Assembly (NCBI RefSeq): GCF_003258835.1
Contig: NZ_NPEV01000009.1
Span: 1 to 64,000 of the forward strand
Length of the DNA: 64,000 nucleotides
Source of the DNA: Rhodobium orientis
GTDB lineage: Bacteria; Pseudomonadota; Alphaproteobacteria; Rhizobiales; Rhodobiaceae
Direction: 5' to 3'
The first letter of the stretch is position 1. Every line of letters begins with the position of its first letter. This document shows, piece after piece, positions 42,668 through 53,200 of this stretch. The notes beneath the pieces are model-generated. The model did no database searches and was not told the origin of the DNA. It worked only from the letters and a program-made list of their open reading frames with translations. The translations under genes and the position numbers were made by a program.

Positions 42668-43186
42668 CTACCGCGCGCCCTTGCCCCAGCCGAAGACGAC
42701 GGCGGGAAGGCAGGACTGGCCGACCATCTCGGCGCTGCGGCGAACCTCGATGCCGCCGACGGCCGCATAGAAGCCGGTGGCGAGCACGTTGTCGGCGAGC
42801 GCCCGCACCGCAAGGCTGCGGAAGCCGCTGCCGGCGAGCTTGGCCCGCGAGGCATCGAACAGGGCGCGGCCGAAGCCGAGGCCGTGATATTCCGGCAGCA
42901 GGTAGAGCTCGTAGATCTCGGAGGTGTAGGGCAGGTCCTTCAGCCGGCTCGGGCCGAAGGTCGCATAGGCGATGATCCGGCCGTCGAACTCGGTGACCAG
43001 CATGCCGCCGCGCCGGCGCACGACGCCGTCCCACCAGACGCTGCCGCGGCGGTTGATCATCTTTTCCAGGTGGGTTCCCTCGATGATCCCGCTATAGGCA
43101 TAGCGCCAGGAACCGGCGTGCACCCTGGCAACGCCGTCCGCGTCTCCCGGCCGTGCCGGCCGTATTTCAGAGGTCTTCAGCGACAT
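42668..43186 (-). CDS. GNAT-family N-acetyltransferase
   Basis: A 172-residue cytoplasmic acetyltransferase. The N-terminus IRPARPGDADGVARVH and acetyl-CoA binding segment ELYLLPEYHGLGFGRALFD (R/QxxGxG/A pattern) place it in the GNAT superfamily. NVLATGFYAAVGGIEV is the usual motif B/C region. Substrate unknown. It lies 88 bases downstream of typA on the same strand. Confidence 0.9.
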   Translation of the reverse strand: MSLKTSEIRPARPGDADGVARVHAGSWRYAYSGIIEGTHLEKMINRRGSVWWDGVVRRRGGMLVTEFDGRIIAYATFGPSRLKDLPYTSEIYELYLLPEYHGLGFGRALFDASRAKLAGSGFRSLAVRALADNVLATGFYAAVGGIEVRRSAEMVGQSCLPAVVFGWGKGAR

Positions 43187-43274
43187 AGGCGAATCCTATG
43201 CCAGCGGCGCCTTGAGGGGAAGCCCCGGCCGAGATTTTCCTCAAGGAGATCGTCGTCCGCAGGGCCGCTTGAGA

Positions 43275-45098
43275 TCAGGCCGCGTCGCTGCCCTTGGCGC
43301 GCTCGGCGCGCTTGCGCTCGTGCGGATCGAGATGGGCCTTGCGCAGGCGGATCGACTTCGGCGTCACCTCGACCAGTTCGTCGTCGTTGATGTAGGAGAG
43401 CGCCTTTTCCAGCGTCAGCTTGATCGGCGTCGTCAGGGCCACGGCCTCGTCCTTGCCGGCGGAGCGGATGTTGGTGAGCTGCTTGCCCTTCAGGACGTTG
43501 ACCGCAAGGTCGTTGCCGCGGGTGTGCTCGCCGACGATCATGCCCTCATAGACCTTGACGCCCGGCTCGATCAGCATGGGGCCGCGATCCTCCAGCTTCC
43601 ACAGCGCATAGGCGACGGAGTCGCCGTCGCCATTGGAGATCAGGACGCCGGTGTGGCGGCTGGAAATCTCGCCCTTGTGCGGCCCGTATTCGAAGAACAG
43701 CCGGTTGAAGATGGCGGTGCCGCGGGTGTCGGACATCAGCTCCGACTGGTAGCCGATGAGGCCGCGGGTCGGGGCGTGGAAGACGAGGCGGGTGCGGCCG
43801 TGGCCGGAGGGGCGCATCTCGATCAGGTCGGCGCGGCGCTCCTGCAGCTTCTGCACGACGTTGCCGGAATATTCGTCGTCGACGTCGATGATCACTTCCT
43901 CGATCGGCTCGTGCCTGTCGCCGTTCTCGTCGATCTGGTAGACGACGTGCGGGCGTCCGACATTGAGCTCGAAGCCCTCGCGGCGCATGGTCTCAATGAG
44001 GATCGCGAGCTGCAGTTCGCCGCGGCCGGAGACCTCGAACGCGTCGGCGTCGCCGGTCTCGCGCACCTGCAGGGCGACGTTGCCCTCGGCTTCCTTCAGG
44101 AGCCGGGCGCGGATGACGCGGCTCTGGACCTTGTCGCCGTCCTGGCCGGCGAGCGGGCCGTCATTGACCTTGAACGTCATGGACAGGGTCGGCGGGTCGA
44201 TCGGCTGGGCGGCGATCGGCTCGGTGACGGAGGGGTCGGCCAGGGTGTCGGCGACGGTCGCCTCCTGCAGGCCGGCGATCGAGACGATGTCGCCGGCGAC
44301 GCCGGCCTCGATCGCCTGGCGCTCAAGGCCGCGGAAGGCGAGCACCTTGGAGATGCGGCCGCGCTCGATCACCTTGCCGTCGCGGGAGATGGCATGGACG
44401 CTCATGTTCGGCGTCGCGGTGCCGGAGGCGATGCGGCCGGTGAGGATGCGGCCGAGGAACGGATCTGCCTGGATGGTGGTGGCGAGCAGCCGGAACGGGC
44501 CGGGCCGTACCGTCGGTGCCGAGACGTGTTCGACGACGAGGTCGAGCAGCGGGCCGACGCTCTCCTTCGGACCTGTCGGCTCCATGGCCATCCAGCCCTG
44601 CTTGGCGGAGCCGTAGAGCACCGGAAAATCGAGTTGCTCGTGGTTGGCCTCAAGGGCGCTGAAGAGGTCGAACACCTCGTTCAGGACGTCGTCGTGGCGC
44701 TCGTCGGGCTTGTCGATCTTGTTGATGGCAACGATCGGCTTGAGGCCGATCTTCAGGGCCTTCGACAGCACGAACTTGGTCTGCGGCATCGGCCCCTCGG
44801 AGGCGTCGACGAGGATGATGGCACCGTCGACCATGTGCAGGATGCGCTCCACCTCGCCGCCGAAGTCGGCGTGGCCGGGGGTGTCGACGATATTGATGCG
44901 GGTGTCCTTCCAGACCAGGGAGGTCACCTTGGCGAGGATGGTGATGCCGCGCTCGCGCTCCAGGTCGTTGGAGTCCATCATCCGTTCTTCGGTCCGCTGG
45001 TTGTCGCGGAACGAGCCGGATTGCTTCAGGAGGACGTCGATCAGCGTTGTCTTGCCGTGGTCGACATGGGCGATGATGGCGATATTGCGGAGCTTCAT
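43275..45098 (-). CDS. typA: Ribosome-associated GTPase TypA/BipA
   Basis: A 607-residue translational GTPase, related to EF-G, that assists 50S assembly and stress growth. G-domain motifs: [10 protein letters not shown] (10-19), [23 protein letters not shown]. Domains II, III and V follow, and the family-specific C-terminal domain holds [22 protein letters not shown] basic tail ([20 protein letters not shown]) closes the protein. Full length. Confidence 0.97.
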   Translation of the reverse strand: MKLRNIAIIAHVDHGKTTLIDVLLKQSGSFRDNQRTEERMMDSNDLERERGITILAKVTSLVWKDTRINIVDTPGHADFGGEVERILHMVDGAIILVDASEGPMPQTKFVLSKALKIGLKPIVAINKIDKPDERHDDVLNEVFDLFSALEANHEQLDFPVLYGSAKQGWMAMEPTGPKESVGPLLDLVVEHVSAPTVRPGPFRLLATTIQADPFLGRILTGRIASGTATPNMSVHAISRDGKVIERGRISKVLAFRGLERQAIEAGVAGDIVSIAGLQEATVADTLADPSVTEPIAAQPIDPPTLSMTFKVNDGPLAGQDGDKVQSRVIRARLLKEAEGNVALQVRETGDADAFEVSGRGELQLAILIETMRREGFELNVGRPHVVYQIDENGDRHEPIEEVIIDVDDEYSGNVVQKLQERRADLIEMRPSGHGRTRLVFHAPTRGLIGYQSELMSDTRGTAIFNRLFFEYGPHKGEISSRHTGVLISNGDGDSVAYALWKLEDRGPMLIEPGVKVYEGMIVGEHTRGNDLAVNVLKGKQLTNIRSAGKDEAVALTTPIKLTLEKALSYINDDELVEVTPKSIRLRKAHLDPHERKRAERAKGSDAA

Positions 45099-45304
45099 TG
45101 GGGACGTCCTTATCCGGCGCCGGTGCGGCCGGAGGGCCGTTCCTGCTTCGATCCTGATGTCGTTCGATCTGGAATAACGGGGTTCGTGATCGCCCCCAAT
45201 TGTGTCAGGGCGACGACGGAATCAAGTGAAATCGTACGTTTGGGGCCGAGTTAGCCGGCCGAATGGCAAAAAAACCGGATCCGGACCGTTTTTCGGCGGT
45301 TTTC

Positions 45305-45826
45305 CTATTCGGCGGCCGGTTGCCGGTCCTTCAGCCGCTTCAGGATGTCGATGCCGCGCACGACCATGCGATTGTTGGTGAGGTCGGCGTCGTCGTTGCG
45401 CGAATCCTGATCGCTGCGTTTCTCCACGTCGTAGATAAGCTTGCATTCGAAGCTCGACGGGAAGGCCTCGTCCACGGCCCAGTCCTTGATCCATTTGTGC
45501 AGTTTCAGCTCTTCGCCGGCATCGAGATCGGAAAAGCGCCGGTAGCGCAGGCGGTGGCCCTCGCTCTCGCCGTGGCGGATCTCGTAAAGGGCGATGCCCT
45601 GGCCGCGCCTGGTCGAGGCGAAAGGCGCGTCGCCGCGGTTTTCCACCCGGCAGGCGATCTGGAAGTCGAGACGGCCGGAGCCGTCGGCCCTGACGTCGCT
45701 GACGCCGAAATCGACGACGGCCGGATCGGGACCGGAGCCGGCGGCGCGGACACCGGACGCCGCGGCGAGGCAAAGGACGGCAAGCCCGACGGCGCGGGCG
45801 AATCGGAACGTCGTGTCGCCAGCCAT
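45305..45826 (-). CDS. Exported protein of unknown function
   Basis: A 173-residue protein with a signal peptide (about residues 1-29, ending GVRAAG). The mature domain (PAVVDFGVSDVRADGSGRLD, FQIACRVENRGDAPF) resembles a beta-sandwich of the CARDB type in which a ligand or partner binds. It has just two cysteines (CRVEN and ECKLIYDV), which may form a disulfide. ATG 45826 follows GGGGGA. It is 206 bases upstream of typA on the same strand. No specific function can be given. Confidence 0.78.
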   Translation of the reverse strand: MAGDTTFRFARAVGLAVLCLAAASGVRAAGSGPDPAVVDFGVSDVRADGSGRLDFQIACRVENRGDAPFASTRRGQGIALYEIRHGESEGHRLRYRRFSDLDAGEELKLHKWIKDWAVDEAFPSSFECKLIYDVEKRSDQDSRNDDADLTNNRMVVRGIDILKRLKDRQPAAE

Positions 45827-46265
45827 GGCGTATCCCCCGTTGAAAGCGTCCTTCCGGCAATCGTTCATTGCGCCGTTCGGGACTTCCGGCCTACCATTTC
45901 ATCGTGGCAGGTCGCGGAGTTGCGCGCAGGGAGGGTACCATTTTTCGCATTTTCAGCAAAAAATGACGACATGTCACATGAGCATTATTGCAAATGCGTC
46001 CTTTTCGCACACATTGGTTCGGCCTAATGCTGGTATGAGTTATTCTTGGGGCTGAATAAGTATACGGGAGATAGTCTCGGGTGTGCGTCCGCGTTCGTTC
46101 GGCATTCTCCGTTCGGGACAAAGAACGTCGTCCCGAGATGATTCTTTTCGGGGGTGTTGTTTCGTTGTTTTCGGGGCCGACCCGGGCGGTCGCATTGCTT
46201 TTTCGTCCAGCACCTGCGCTTTTTCGCGTGCCGCTGCCTCCCTGCGGACGCAAAGAACTGAATCG
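45827..46265. other. Divergent intergenic region before the AraC-family gene
   Basis: 439 bases without a supported gene. 45930-46075 is strongly A+T-rich compared with the flanks, with runs such as CATTTTCAGCAAAAAATG. Candidate promoter zone for both flanking genes. I could not identify a defined operator. Confidence 0.5.
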
Positions 46266-47216
46266 ATGACCGTGATGAATGCTTATGTGAGGCTGATTTC
46301 CGACACCGACATCGATGCGCTCGCCGCGCAAGCGCGGGACTGGAAGCTCGAGGTGGTGCCTCTCGAAATGGGTGTCGGCATCAATCGCCTGCTCCAGGCG
46401 CGTGGCCAGGTGGCTGGTTTCGATGCCGTGCGCTTCGAAAAGCGCCTGCACCAGATCGGCGTTGCGCCCAAGGGTGTGTTCACATTCGGCTTCTCAACCA
46501 ACCCCGACCAGACCCTCTACTGGTGCGGGCGCGAGGTGTCTGGCGCCGAGGTGACCATCCACCGGAGCGGCAACGATTGGGAGGGGGTGACCCGCGGTCC
46601 GCTCGACCGGATTGCCGTCTCCATCGGACGCGATCTCATCGAAACGATGGCCGAGGATCTCGGCGTGCCGCAGGTGGTCGATCTGATCGAAAGCAATGAG
46701 ACGCTGGTGCCGCCGTTCTACGAACTTCAGCAACTGCGCGCGCGCCTTTTGGAAGCGCGCCAGACCATTCTCGATCGATCTTCCGATGACCTCGGCCCGA
46801 GCCTTGTCCAGTTGATCGACGAGGACCTGCCGCGGGCCGTGGTGCGCACGCTTGCGTTTGCGACGGCTCCGCGCACGCGCGTCAGTGCGCGCGAGCGGGA
46901 CCGGGCGCTGCAGCGGGTCGTCGATTTTCAGCGGGCGCATCCGCAACGGCTCTTGCGCAACGCCGATCTCTGCCGGATTGCGGAGGTGTCCGAGCGGACC
47001 GTGAACTACGCCTTCAAGGAGCGCTTCGGCGTCTCGCCCAAGGCCTATCTGAAGGCCTACCGGCTGGCCCAGTGCCGGCGCGAACTGGTCAAGGCGAAAA
47101 CCCCGCTGACGGTGCGCGGCATCGCCGAGCGCTGGGGCTTTTCCCATCTCGGACAGTTCGCTTCCGACTACCGGGCGATGTTCAGCGAGCTGCCGTCCGA
47201 GACGCTGGCCCGATAG
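46266..47216 (+). CDS. AraC-family transcriptional regulator
   Basis: A 316-residue regulator. The N-terminal ~200 residues form a sensor domain of cupin-like composition (LGVGINRLLQARGQVAGFDAVRFEK region, residues 35-60). The C-terminal HTH pair is NADLCRIAEVSERTVNYAFKE and TVRGIAERWGFSHLGQFASDYR, the latter being the AraC signature. The protein resembles EutR-like regulators in the HTH. ATG 46266 (MTVMNAYVRLISDTD) is chosen. The frame is open upstream in an A+T-rich region without similarity. No obvious target operon is adjacent. Confidence 0.88.
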   Translation: MTVMNAYVRLISDTDIDALAAQARDWKLEVVPLEMGVGINRLLQARGQVAGFDAVRFEKRLHQIGVAPKGVFTFGFSTNPDQTLYWCGREVSGAEVTIHRSGNDWEGVTRGPLDRIAVSIGRDLIETMAEDLGVPQVVDLIESNETLVPPFYELQQLRARLLEARQTILDRSSDDLGPSLVQLIDEDLPRAVVRTLAFATAPRTRVSARERDRALQRVVDFQRAHPQRLLRNADLCRIAEVSERTVNYAFKERFGVSPKAYLKAYRLAQCRRELVKAKTPLTVRGIAERWGFSHLGQFASDYRAMFSELPSETLAR

Positions 47217-47264
47217 GGCGCGCCGCCCCGGTCGCAGACGCTTCGGCCTTTCCTGCTTTGCCGA

Positions 47265-47774
47265 TCAATCGGCGGCGTCCGTCTTCAGGCGGGCGGCGAT
47301 CTTTTCCAGCCGCTTGCGGTTGGCACCGAGGTCGCTGCGGCCCATGAGCGAGCGCGAATAGAGCCGAAGCGCCGTCTTTCCTTCATCGATCGCCTCGGCT
47401 TCGGCGTCCAGCGTGTCGGGAAACCGCATCAGCGTCGTGCGAAAGACGTAGCGGCGGTAGCCGGCCCGTGCGTCGCCGTCGACCCGGTCGACGGGCCGCA
47501 GGTCAAGGGCGATGGAATCCAGCCGGCGCAACAGGGCGTCGGGCCCCGGCGCATAGAACGGAAGCTCGATGTCGACCTTCACGGCGCAGGCGCCGGGCGA
47601 GCAGGCGAGCGCGTCGTTGGGCGTCGGGCGCCGCTGCAGGGAGGCAAATTTGACGGGCCCCTGGTCGGCCGGGCCGGCAAGGCGCTGCCACAGGCGGTCG
47701 AGGAGCGGCGCGCGGGTTTTCTGAGATAAGGGACTGCCGGTCCGATGAATCCGTTGTCCTTCAAGACTTGTCAT
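47265..47774 (-). CDS. DUF1499 family protein
   Basis: A 169-residue protein whose core (FASLQRRPTPNDALACSPG, then CAVKVDIELPFYAPGPDAL, and VDGDARAGYRRYVFRTTLMRFPD) matches the alphaproteobacterial form of DUF1499. The family is uncharacterised. Here it lacks an N-terminal membrane helix seen in some members. ATG 47774 is preceded by AAAGGAACC. It lies 86 bases downstream of the TAXI-type gene on the same strand and is convergent with the AraC gene. Residues CSPGAC could be a redox or metal pair. Confidence 0.82.
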   Translation of the reverse strand: MTSLEGQRIHRTGSPLSQKTRAPLLDRLWQRLAGPADQGPVKFASLQRRPTPNDALACSPGACAVKVDIELPFYAPGPDALLRRLDSIALDLRPVDRVDGDARAGYRRYVFRTTLMRFPDTLDAEAEAIDEGKTALRLYSRSLMGRSDLGANRKRLEKIAARLKTDAAD

Positions 47775-47860
47775 GGCCGGTTCCTTTCGCCGAAGCAGGA
47801 TAGCGTCTGATTGCAAAGGTAAAACGGGTCGAAACTGCGGCGGTTCCGAGTCGATCTCGG

Positions 47861-49231
47861 CTACTGCGCCGTTTCGGGGTGTCTGGTGGCGATCTGTTTC
47901 CTCATCTCTCCCGCCGCGTGGCCGCTGCCGATCTCGGCGCGGCGCTGGTCGATGCCGATGCGGACCGAATCCCACAGAAACGCGAAGGACTGAAAGCCCT
48001 CTTCCGTGACGTCGTCGGTGTCTAGGGCGACGACGACGGATTCGCGGATCTCGTGCAGGCTGTCGCGGCACTTGTCGAGGGTTTCCACACTCTCGGCGTC
48101 GCGCGCTTCGTTGGCAAGCGCCAGGAGCTGGTAGTTGTAGGAATCGGCCCTGTTCTTGCGGTTGGCCACCAGCCGGGCGCGCAATGCGAAGCCGGCCGAC
48201 ATGACCATGGCGATGACGGTGACGAGCAGCGCCAGCGGCTCGGCGTTCTCCTGGATGAAGGACGGCTCGTCGCGGCGATAATAGGCATCCGCGCCGTCAT
48301 GCAGCGGCACGGAAAGGCCGATGCTGGCATCCGGTATCGCGATTTCGTCGGCGAGCGGCGTCCTGACGATGAGGTCGAGGCGCTGCTCGAAGAGGATGCC
48401 GGTGAGTTCGCGGATCGCCATCGGGTCGAGGTCGGCGCGGGCGACCAAGAGCCGCTCGATGGTCGGCGCCTGGATGTCGGTGGCGGGCAACGGCGGATCG
48501 CCGTCGAAGGCGCCCTTGACGATCACCGAGGCATCGAGGAAGGGCCGGTTGATGGCGATCGCCCTTGTCTGGTCGATCGGGACATAGGCGAGTTGCGTGC
48601 CGACCAGACCGGCATTGGAGATCAGGTGCAGGATCAGGCGGTCGTGCAGGGAGCGCAGGGCGAAGACGGCATCGACCTGGTTCTTGGCAATCGCCTCGGT
48701 GGCCTCGCGGAGGCTCATCGCCTTCCAGCGGAAATCGTCGACGGCAAGGTCGTAGTGGCGGGCGAGCATCCAGAAGGCGCGGAACTCGTCGGTGCCGAAG
48801 GGCGGCAGGGCGATGCGCTTGCCGACGAGGTCGCGGATGCCGGAAATGCCGGCCTTGTCGCGGGCGATGAGCTGGAAATAGTCCTTGTAGAGATGGCTGA
48901 TGAGGCGGATGACGTTGACCGCCGGGGTGTCGGCGTGGACGGCGGCAAGGTCGACGGTGCCGGCGCGGATCATGCCGACATTCTCGCTGGAACCGCCGCT
49001 TTCGCGCACGGTGAGCCGCAGCGTTTCGGAATGGCGCTCGACGACCTCGGCGATCTCGCTGAGGAGCTGGTAGGCATCGCTGCCACGCGGGCCGGCGGCG
49101 ACCGTCAGGCGCTGGAATTCGGTCTTGTTGCTAAAGGGCACGGCGGCGAGGACGACGGCCGTGCCGATGGCAAGGCCGATCAGCGCGGCAAAGGCAAGGC
49201 GCCTTGAAAACCCCTCTCGCTCCCCCGCCAT
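47861..49231 (-). CDS. TAXI-type TRAP solute-binding protein with membrane anchors
   Basis: A 456-residue protein of the TAXI binding-protein family. Residues ~10-35 form a hydrophobic N-terminal helix (AALIGLAIGTAVVLAAVPF). The binding domain follows (TVAAGPRGSDAYQLLSEIAEV; LPPFGTDEFRAFWML). A second membrane segment lies near 335-355 (LALLVTVIAMVMSAGFALR), then a ~100-residue cytoplasmic helical tail. No TRAP permease genes lie next to it, so it may act as a sensor-like or orphan binding protein. GTG 49276 would add 15 residues. ATG 49231 is preferred. Confidence 0.83.
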   Translation of the reverse strand: MAGEREGFSRRLAFAALIGLAIGTAVVLAAVPFSNKTEFQRLTVAAGPRGSDAYQLLSEIAEVVERHSETLRLTVRESGGSSENVGMIRAGTVDLAAVHADTPAVNVIRLISHLYKDYFQLIARDKAGISGIRDLVGKRIALPPFGTDEFRAFWMLARHYDLAVDDFRWKAMSLREATEAIAKNQVDAVFALRSLHDRLILHLISNAGLVGTQLAYVPIDQTRAIAINRPFLDASVIVKGAFDGDPPLPATDIQAPTIERLLVARADLDPMAIRELTGILFEQRLDLIVRTPLADEIAIPDASIGLSVPLHDGADAYYRRDEPSFIQENAEPLALLVTVIAMVMSAGFALRARLVANRKNRADSYNYQLLALANEARDAESVETLDKCRDSLHEIRESVVVALDTDDVTEEGFQSFAFLWDSVRIGIDQRRAEIGSGHAAGEMRKQIATRHPETAQ

Positions 49232-49307
49232 CCGTCGATCCGCCCCCGCTGGCTCTCTTTTTTGCAAGATTTGCACAGCGGCGGCGAAATCAGAAGCCTA
49301 TTCGGGA

Positions 49308-50522
<1,215 letters not shown>

Positions 50523-50661
50523 CGGTCTTCTCCGAGAAAGAGGATGTCTTTGGGCCGGGCGTTTCGCCCGGGGATCGGCGGCACTTTAGTGCGAACGCGT
50601 TGCGGCGCAAGGGGGGCGCCCGTCCGTTTCCCGGCAAAAGGCCGTCGTTGCGGGCGGCGCG

Positions 50662-51483
50662 TCAGCGCAGCGTGTCGAACGCGCGCTTGCGGGCGGCCCT
50701 GAGCTTTCCGGCCGCGCGCCGCGAACGGGCGACGACGGCGTCGCCGGCGCGGGCAAGGGCAGCCTCAAGCCGCGGCCTTTCCAGCCATTTCGGCGGCCTC
50801 TTGTAGATGACCCATCGCAGGAGCAGGAGAACTGCAAAGATCAGCGTCCAGGACAGGAGGACGTCGGACAGGAAATGGCCGCCGAACAGGATGCGGTTGA
50901 ACGATGCGGCGACCGCGAAAAGGCCGATGCCGATGCTCATGGTCCGGCGCCAGGCGACGGGGGCAATGAAGACGAGGGCGAACAGCCAGGCGGCAGAGGC
51001 GGCCTCGCCGGACGTGAACGAGCAATTGGTCTGGCAATGGTCGACGATCTGCCAGACGTTGGAGAACGGGCTCTCGCCGCCGAAGACGTCGGTCTGGACC
51101 GGCCGGGCGCGGCCCCAATAGCCTTTCAGGATGATGTTGACCATGAGCCAGGGGCCGAGCGCGAGCGTCGACAGCAGGAAGACCGGTGCGCGAACGTCGA
51201 AACGGGCGCGCAGCCGGCGGATCAGCATCCAGGCGAGCAGCGCGCCGCCTGCGCAAACGCCGATCAGGCGCATCAGGAACCTGTTGAGGGCGCGCAGGTC
51301 CTGAAGGAACGGAACGTCGGCAAGGGGAAAGCCGGCCCCGGGCTCGTAAAACAGCCTGGAGACGGCGATATCGACGTCGGGAAGCAGAAGGAAGAACAGC
51401 GACAGCAGCGCCGTTGCGATGACGGCTGCGCGGAGCGGGTTCTGTGCGATTGCGGAAACGGCGGTGGCGAGACTGGTACGCAA
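50662..51483 (-). CDS. PAP2-family membrane phosphatase (lipid A phosphatase-like)
   Basis: About 273 residues with six membrane helices and a PAP2 phosphatase core. Motif 1 is KGYWGRARP, motif 2 is FTSGEAAS (PSGH in most of the family, with His replaced by Glu here), and motif 3 is RILFGGHFLSDV. The layout resembles LpxE/LpxF-type lipid A phosphatases, so a lipid phosphate in the periplasmic leaflet is the likely substrate. The start is uncertain. TTG 51483 (LRTSLATAVS) follows GGAGAG, and a TTG at 51612 would add 43 residues. The C-terminal ~40 residues are cytoplasmic and basic. Confidence 0.82.
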   Translation of the reverse strand: MRTSLATAVSAIAQNPLRAAVIATALLSLFFLLLPDVDIAVSRLFYEPGAGFPLADVPFLQDLRALNRFLMRLIGVCAGGALLAWMLIRRLRARFDVRAPVFLLSTLALGPWLMVNIILKGYWGRARPVQTDVFGGESPFSNVWQIVDHCQTNCSFTSGEAASAAWLFALVFIAPVAWRRTMSIGIGLFAVAASFNRILFGGHFLSDVLLSWTLIFAVLLLLRWVIYKRPPKWLERPRLEAALARAGDAVVARSRRAAGKLRAARKRAFDTLR

Positions 51484-51626
51484 GGCGATTTGCTCTCCGG
51501 TTTTCGCTGGCCGGCCGCAGGCCTCCCGGTGGTAGTGTCGGCGTGCGGGTCCGGCTTGATCGGGGCGCAAAAAAAGCAGTATTCGGGTACTGGCTTTAGG
51601 ATACCGTTTCAAGACATTGGTGCGAA

Positions 51627-52265
51627 ATGGCCCGACCGACGGTCGATTTCTGGTACGAATTCGCCTCGACCTATTCCTATCCGGCGGCGTTCCGGGTCGA
51701 GGAGGTCGCGGAGCGGTTCGGCGTTGCCGTGCGCTGGCGGGTGTTCGCGCTCGGCCCGGTGTTCAAGGCCGAGGGCCTGCCGGCGGATTCGCCGTTCAAC
51801 TGGCAGGCGGCAAAAGGACGCTACATGTGGCGGGACGTTGCCCGGCTCTGCGCCGACCTCGACCTCGCCTTTGCGCCGCCCGTTCCGTTTCCGCAGCCGA
51901 GCCTGCTTGCCGCCCGCGTCGCCCTTCTCGGCGAGGATGGGGGTTGGGGAATCGATTTCGCCAAAGCGGTGTTTGCGGCGGAGTTCGGTGACGGGGAGCA
52001 GATCGGCGAGCGTGCCGTGATCGCCGGAATTCTCGAAAGACTCGGGCTTGATGCCGGTCCCATCCTTGATGCGGCGACGGGCGCCGGCAACAAGGCGCGG
52101 CTGCGGGCGGTGACCGAAGAAGCGCGCGCGCTCGGCATTTTCGGCGCGCCGGATTTCGTCACCGCCGACGGCGAACTCTTCTGGGGCAACGACCGCATGG
52201 AGGCCGCGTTCCGCTGGGCGCTCGACCATGCGGAAAATGCGCCCCGGGGTGCCCCCGGCGACTGA
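51627..52265 (+). CDS. 2-Hydroxychromene-2-carboxylate isomerase/DsbA-family protein
   Basis: A 212-residue thioredoxin-fold (DsbA/HCCA isomerase) protein. FWYEFASTYSYPAAFRVEEV at 8-27 includes the Ser where glutathione thiol is activated in kappa-class GST relatives, and no CxxC is present. IFGAPDFVTADGELFWGNDR is the usual C-terminal cis-Pro region. It probably performs glutathione-dependent isomerisation of an aromatic breakdown intermediate, but no aromatic pathway is adjacent. Divergent from the PAP2 gene. Confidence 0.9.
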   Translation: MARPTVDFWYEFASTYSYPAAFRVEEVAERFGVAVRWRVFALGPVFKAEGLPADSPFNWQAAKGRYMWRDVARLCADLDLAFAPPVPFPQPSLLAARVALLGEDGGWGIDFAKAVFAAEFGDGEQIGERAVIAGILERLGLDAGPILDAATGAGNKARLRAVTEEARALGIFGAPDFVTADGELFWGNDRMEAAFRWALDHAENAPRGAPGD

Positions 52266-52362
52266 CCGTCCCGGTGTTGTCCCGGTGCTGTCATTGAGGC
52301 GTCCGGTGGGGCGCGGTATACATCCCGCATTGCCGGTCCGACACGACGAGGGGTGACATCCG

Positions 52363-53004
52363 ATGTTCTTCCTGCCCGATCCCGCAGCGCTTGCCGCCTT
52401 CAGCCTTGCGACCGTCGTCCTGGCGCTGACCCCCGGCCCGGACATGACGTTTTTCCTCGGCAAGGCGATCGTCGCCGGCCGGCGCACCGGTTTCGTCGCC
52501 TTCGGCGGGGCGATCACCGGCATCCTCGTCCACACCCTGTTCGTCGCCGTCGGCCTTTCCGCGCTCCTGGCGGCGTCTGCCACCGCCTTCACCGCACTGA
52601 AGGTGGTCGGCGCGGCCTACCTGTTGTGGCTTGCCGTCGATGCCATCCGCCACGGCAGCGGCTTCGATCCGGCCTTGGCCGACGGCAAGCGCCAGAGCCT
52701 GAGGCGCGTGTTTCTCTCCGGCCTCGGCATCAACATCCTCAACCCGAAGATCATCCTCTTCTTCGTGACGTTCCTGCCGCAGTTCGTCTCGGCGGGAGAC
52801 CCGCAGGCGGCGGCCAAGCTCGTCTTCCTAGGCGCCTGGTTCATCGTCGTCGCCTCGGTAATCATCCTGCCGATGATCACCTTCGCCGATCTGATCGCGG
52901 CACGGCTGCGGCGCTCGCCGCGGATTCTGAGGGCCATCGACTGGCTGTTCGCCGGCGTCATGGCCGGTTTTGCCGTGCGCCTGGCGCTCGCCCGGGCGAA
53001 CTGA
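52363..53004 (+). CDS. LysE-family translocator
   Basis: A 213-residue inner-membrane exporter of the LysE/RhtB family with six predicted helices. The family motif LTPGPDMTFFLGKAIVAGRR lies at 24-43. A conserved FLSGLGINILNPKIILFFVTFLPQ segment follows in the middle. Members export basic or neutral amino acids or related compounds. The substrate cannot be read here. It starts at ATG 52363. Confidence 0.93.
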   Translation: MFFLPDPAALAAFSLATVVLALTPGPDMTFFLGKAIVAGRRTGFVAFGGAITGILVHTLFVAVGLSALLAASATAFTALKVVGAAYLLWLAVDAIRHGSGFDPALADGKRQSLRRVFLSGLGINILNPKIILFFVTFLPQFVSAGDPQAAAKLVFLGAWFIVVASVIILPMITFADLIAARLRRSPRILRAIDWLFAGVMAGFAVRLALARAN

Positions 53005-53127
53005 TCGCTTCGCACGGGCGAGACTGTTGCAGTTGTGTTGCATTCGCCTTGTCGGCCCCCAATATTTCCCGCATTTCCCGCATTTTCAGTAAGTATTAAC
53101 ACGGCACGCTTCGTATTTTACCGGGGT

Positions 53128-53142
53128 TTAATACTTCGATAA
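53128..53142 (+). promoter_or_regulatory. Weaker CtrA-like box before the globin-coupled receptor
   Basis: TTAA (53128-53131), seven bases, ATAA (53139-53142), followed by C. One half is perfect and the other has one mismatch. It lies about 60 bases before the ATG at 53201 in A+T-rich DNA. Confidence 0.3.
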
Positions 53143-53200
53143 CCAAATTGCTCAAGCATCAGGATATTTCCAGAGGGAAAATTACGGGGGGAAGAGCTCG

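Noticed and set aside
43212-45254. 680-codon open frame on the plus strand opposite typA
   Set aside because: It mirrors the typA reading frame, has low-complexity composition and no recognisable domain or ribosome-binding site.
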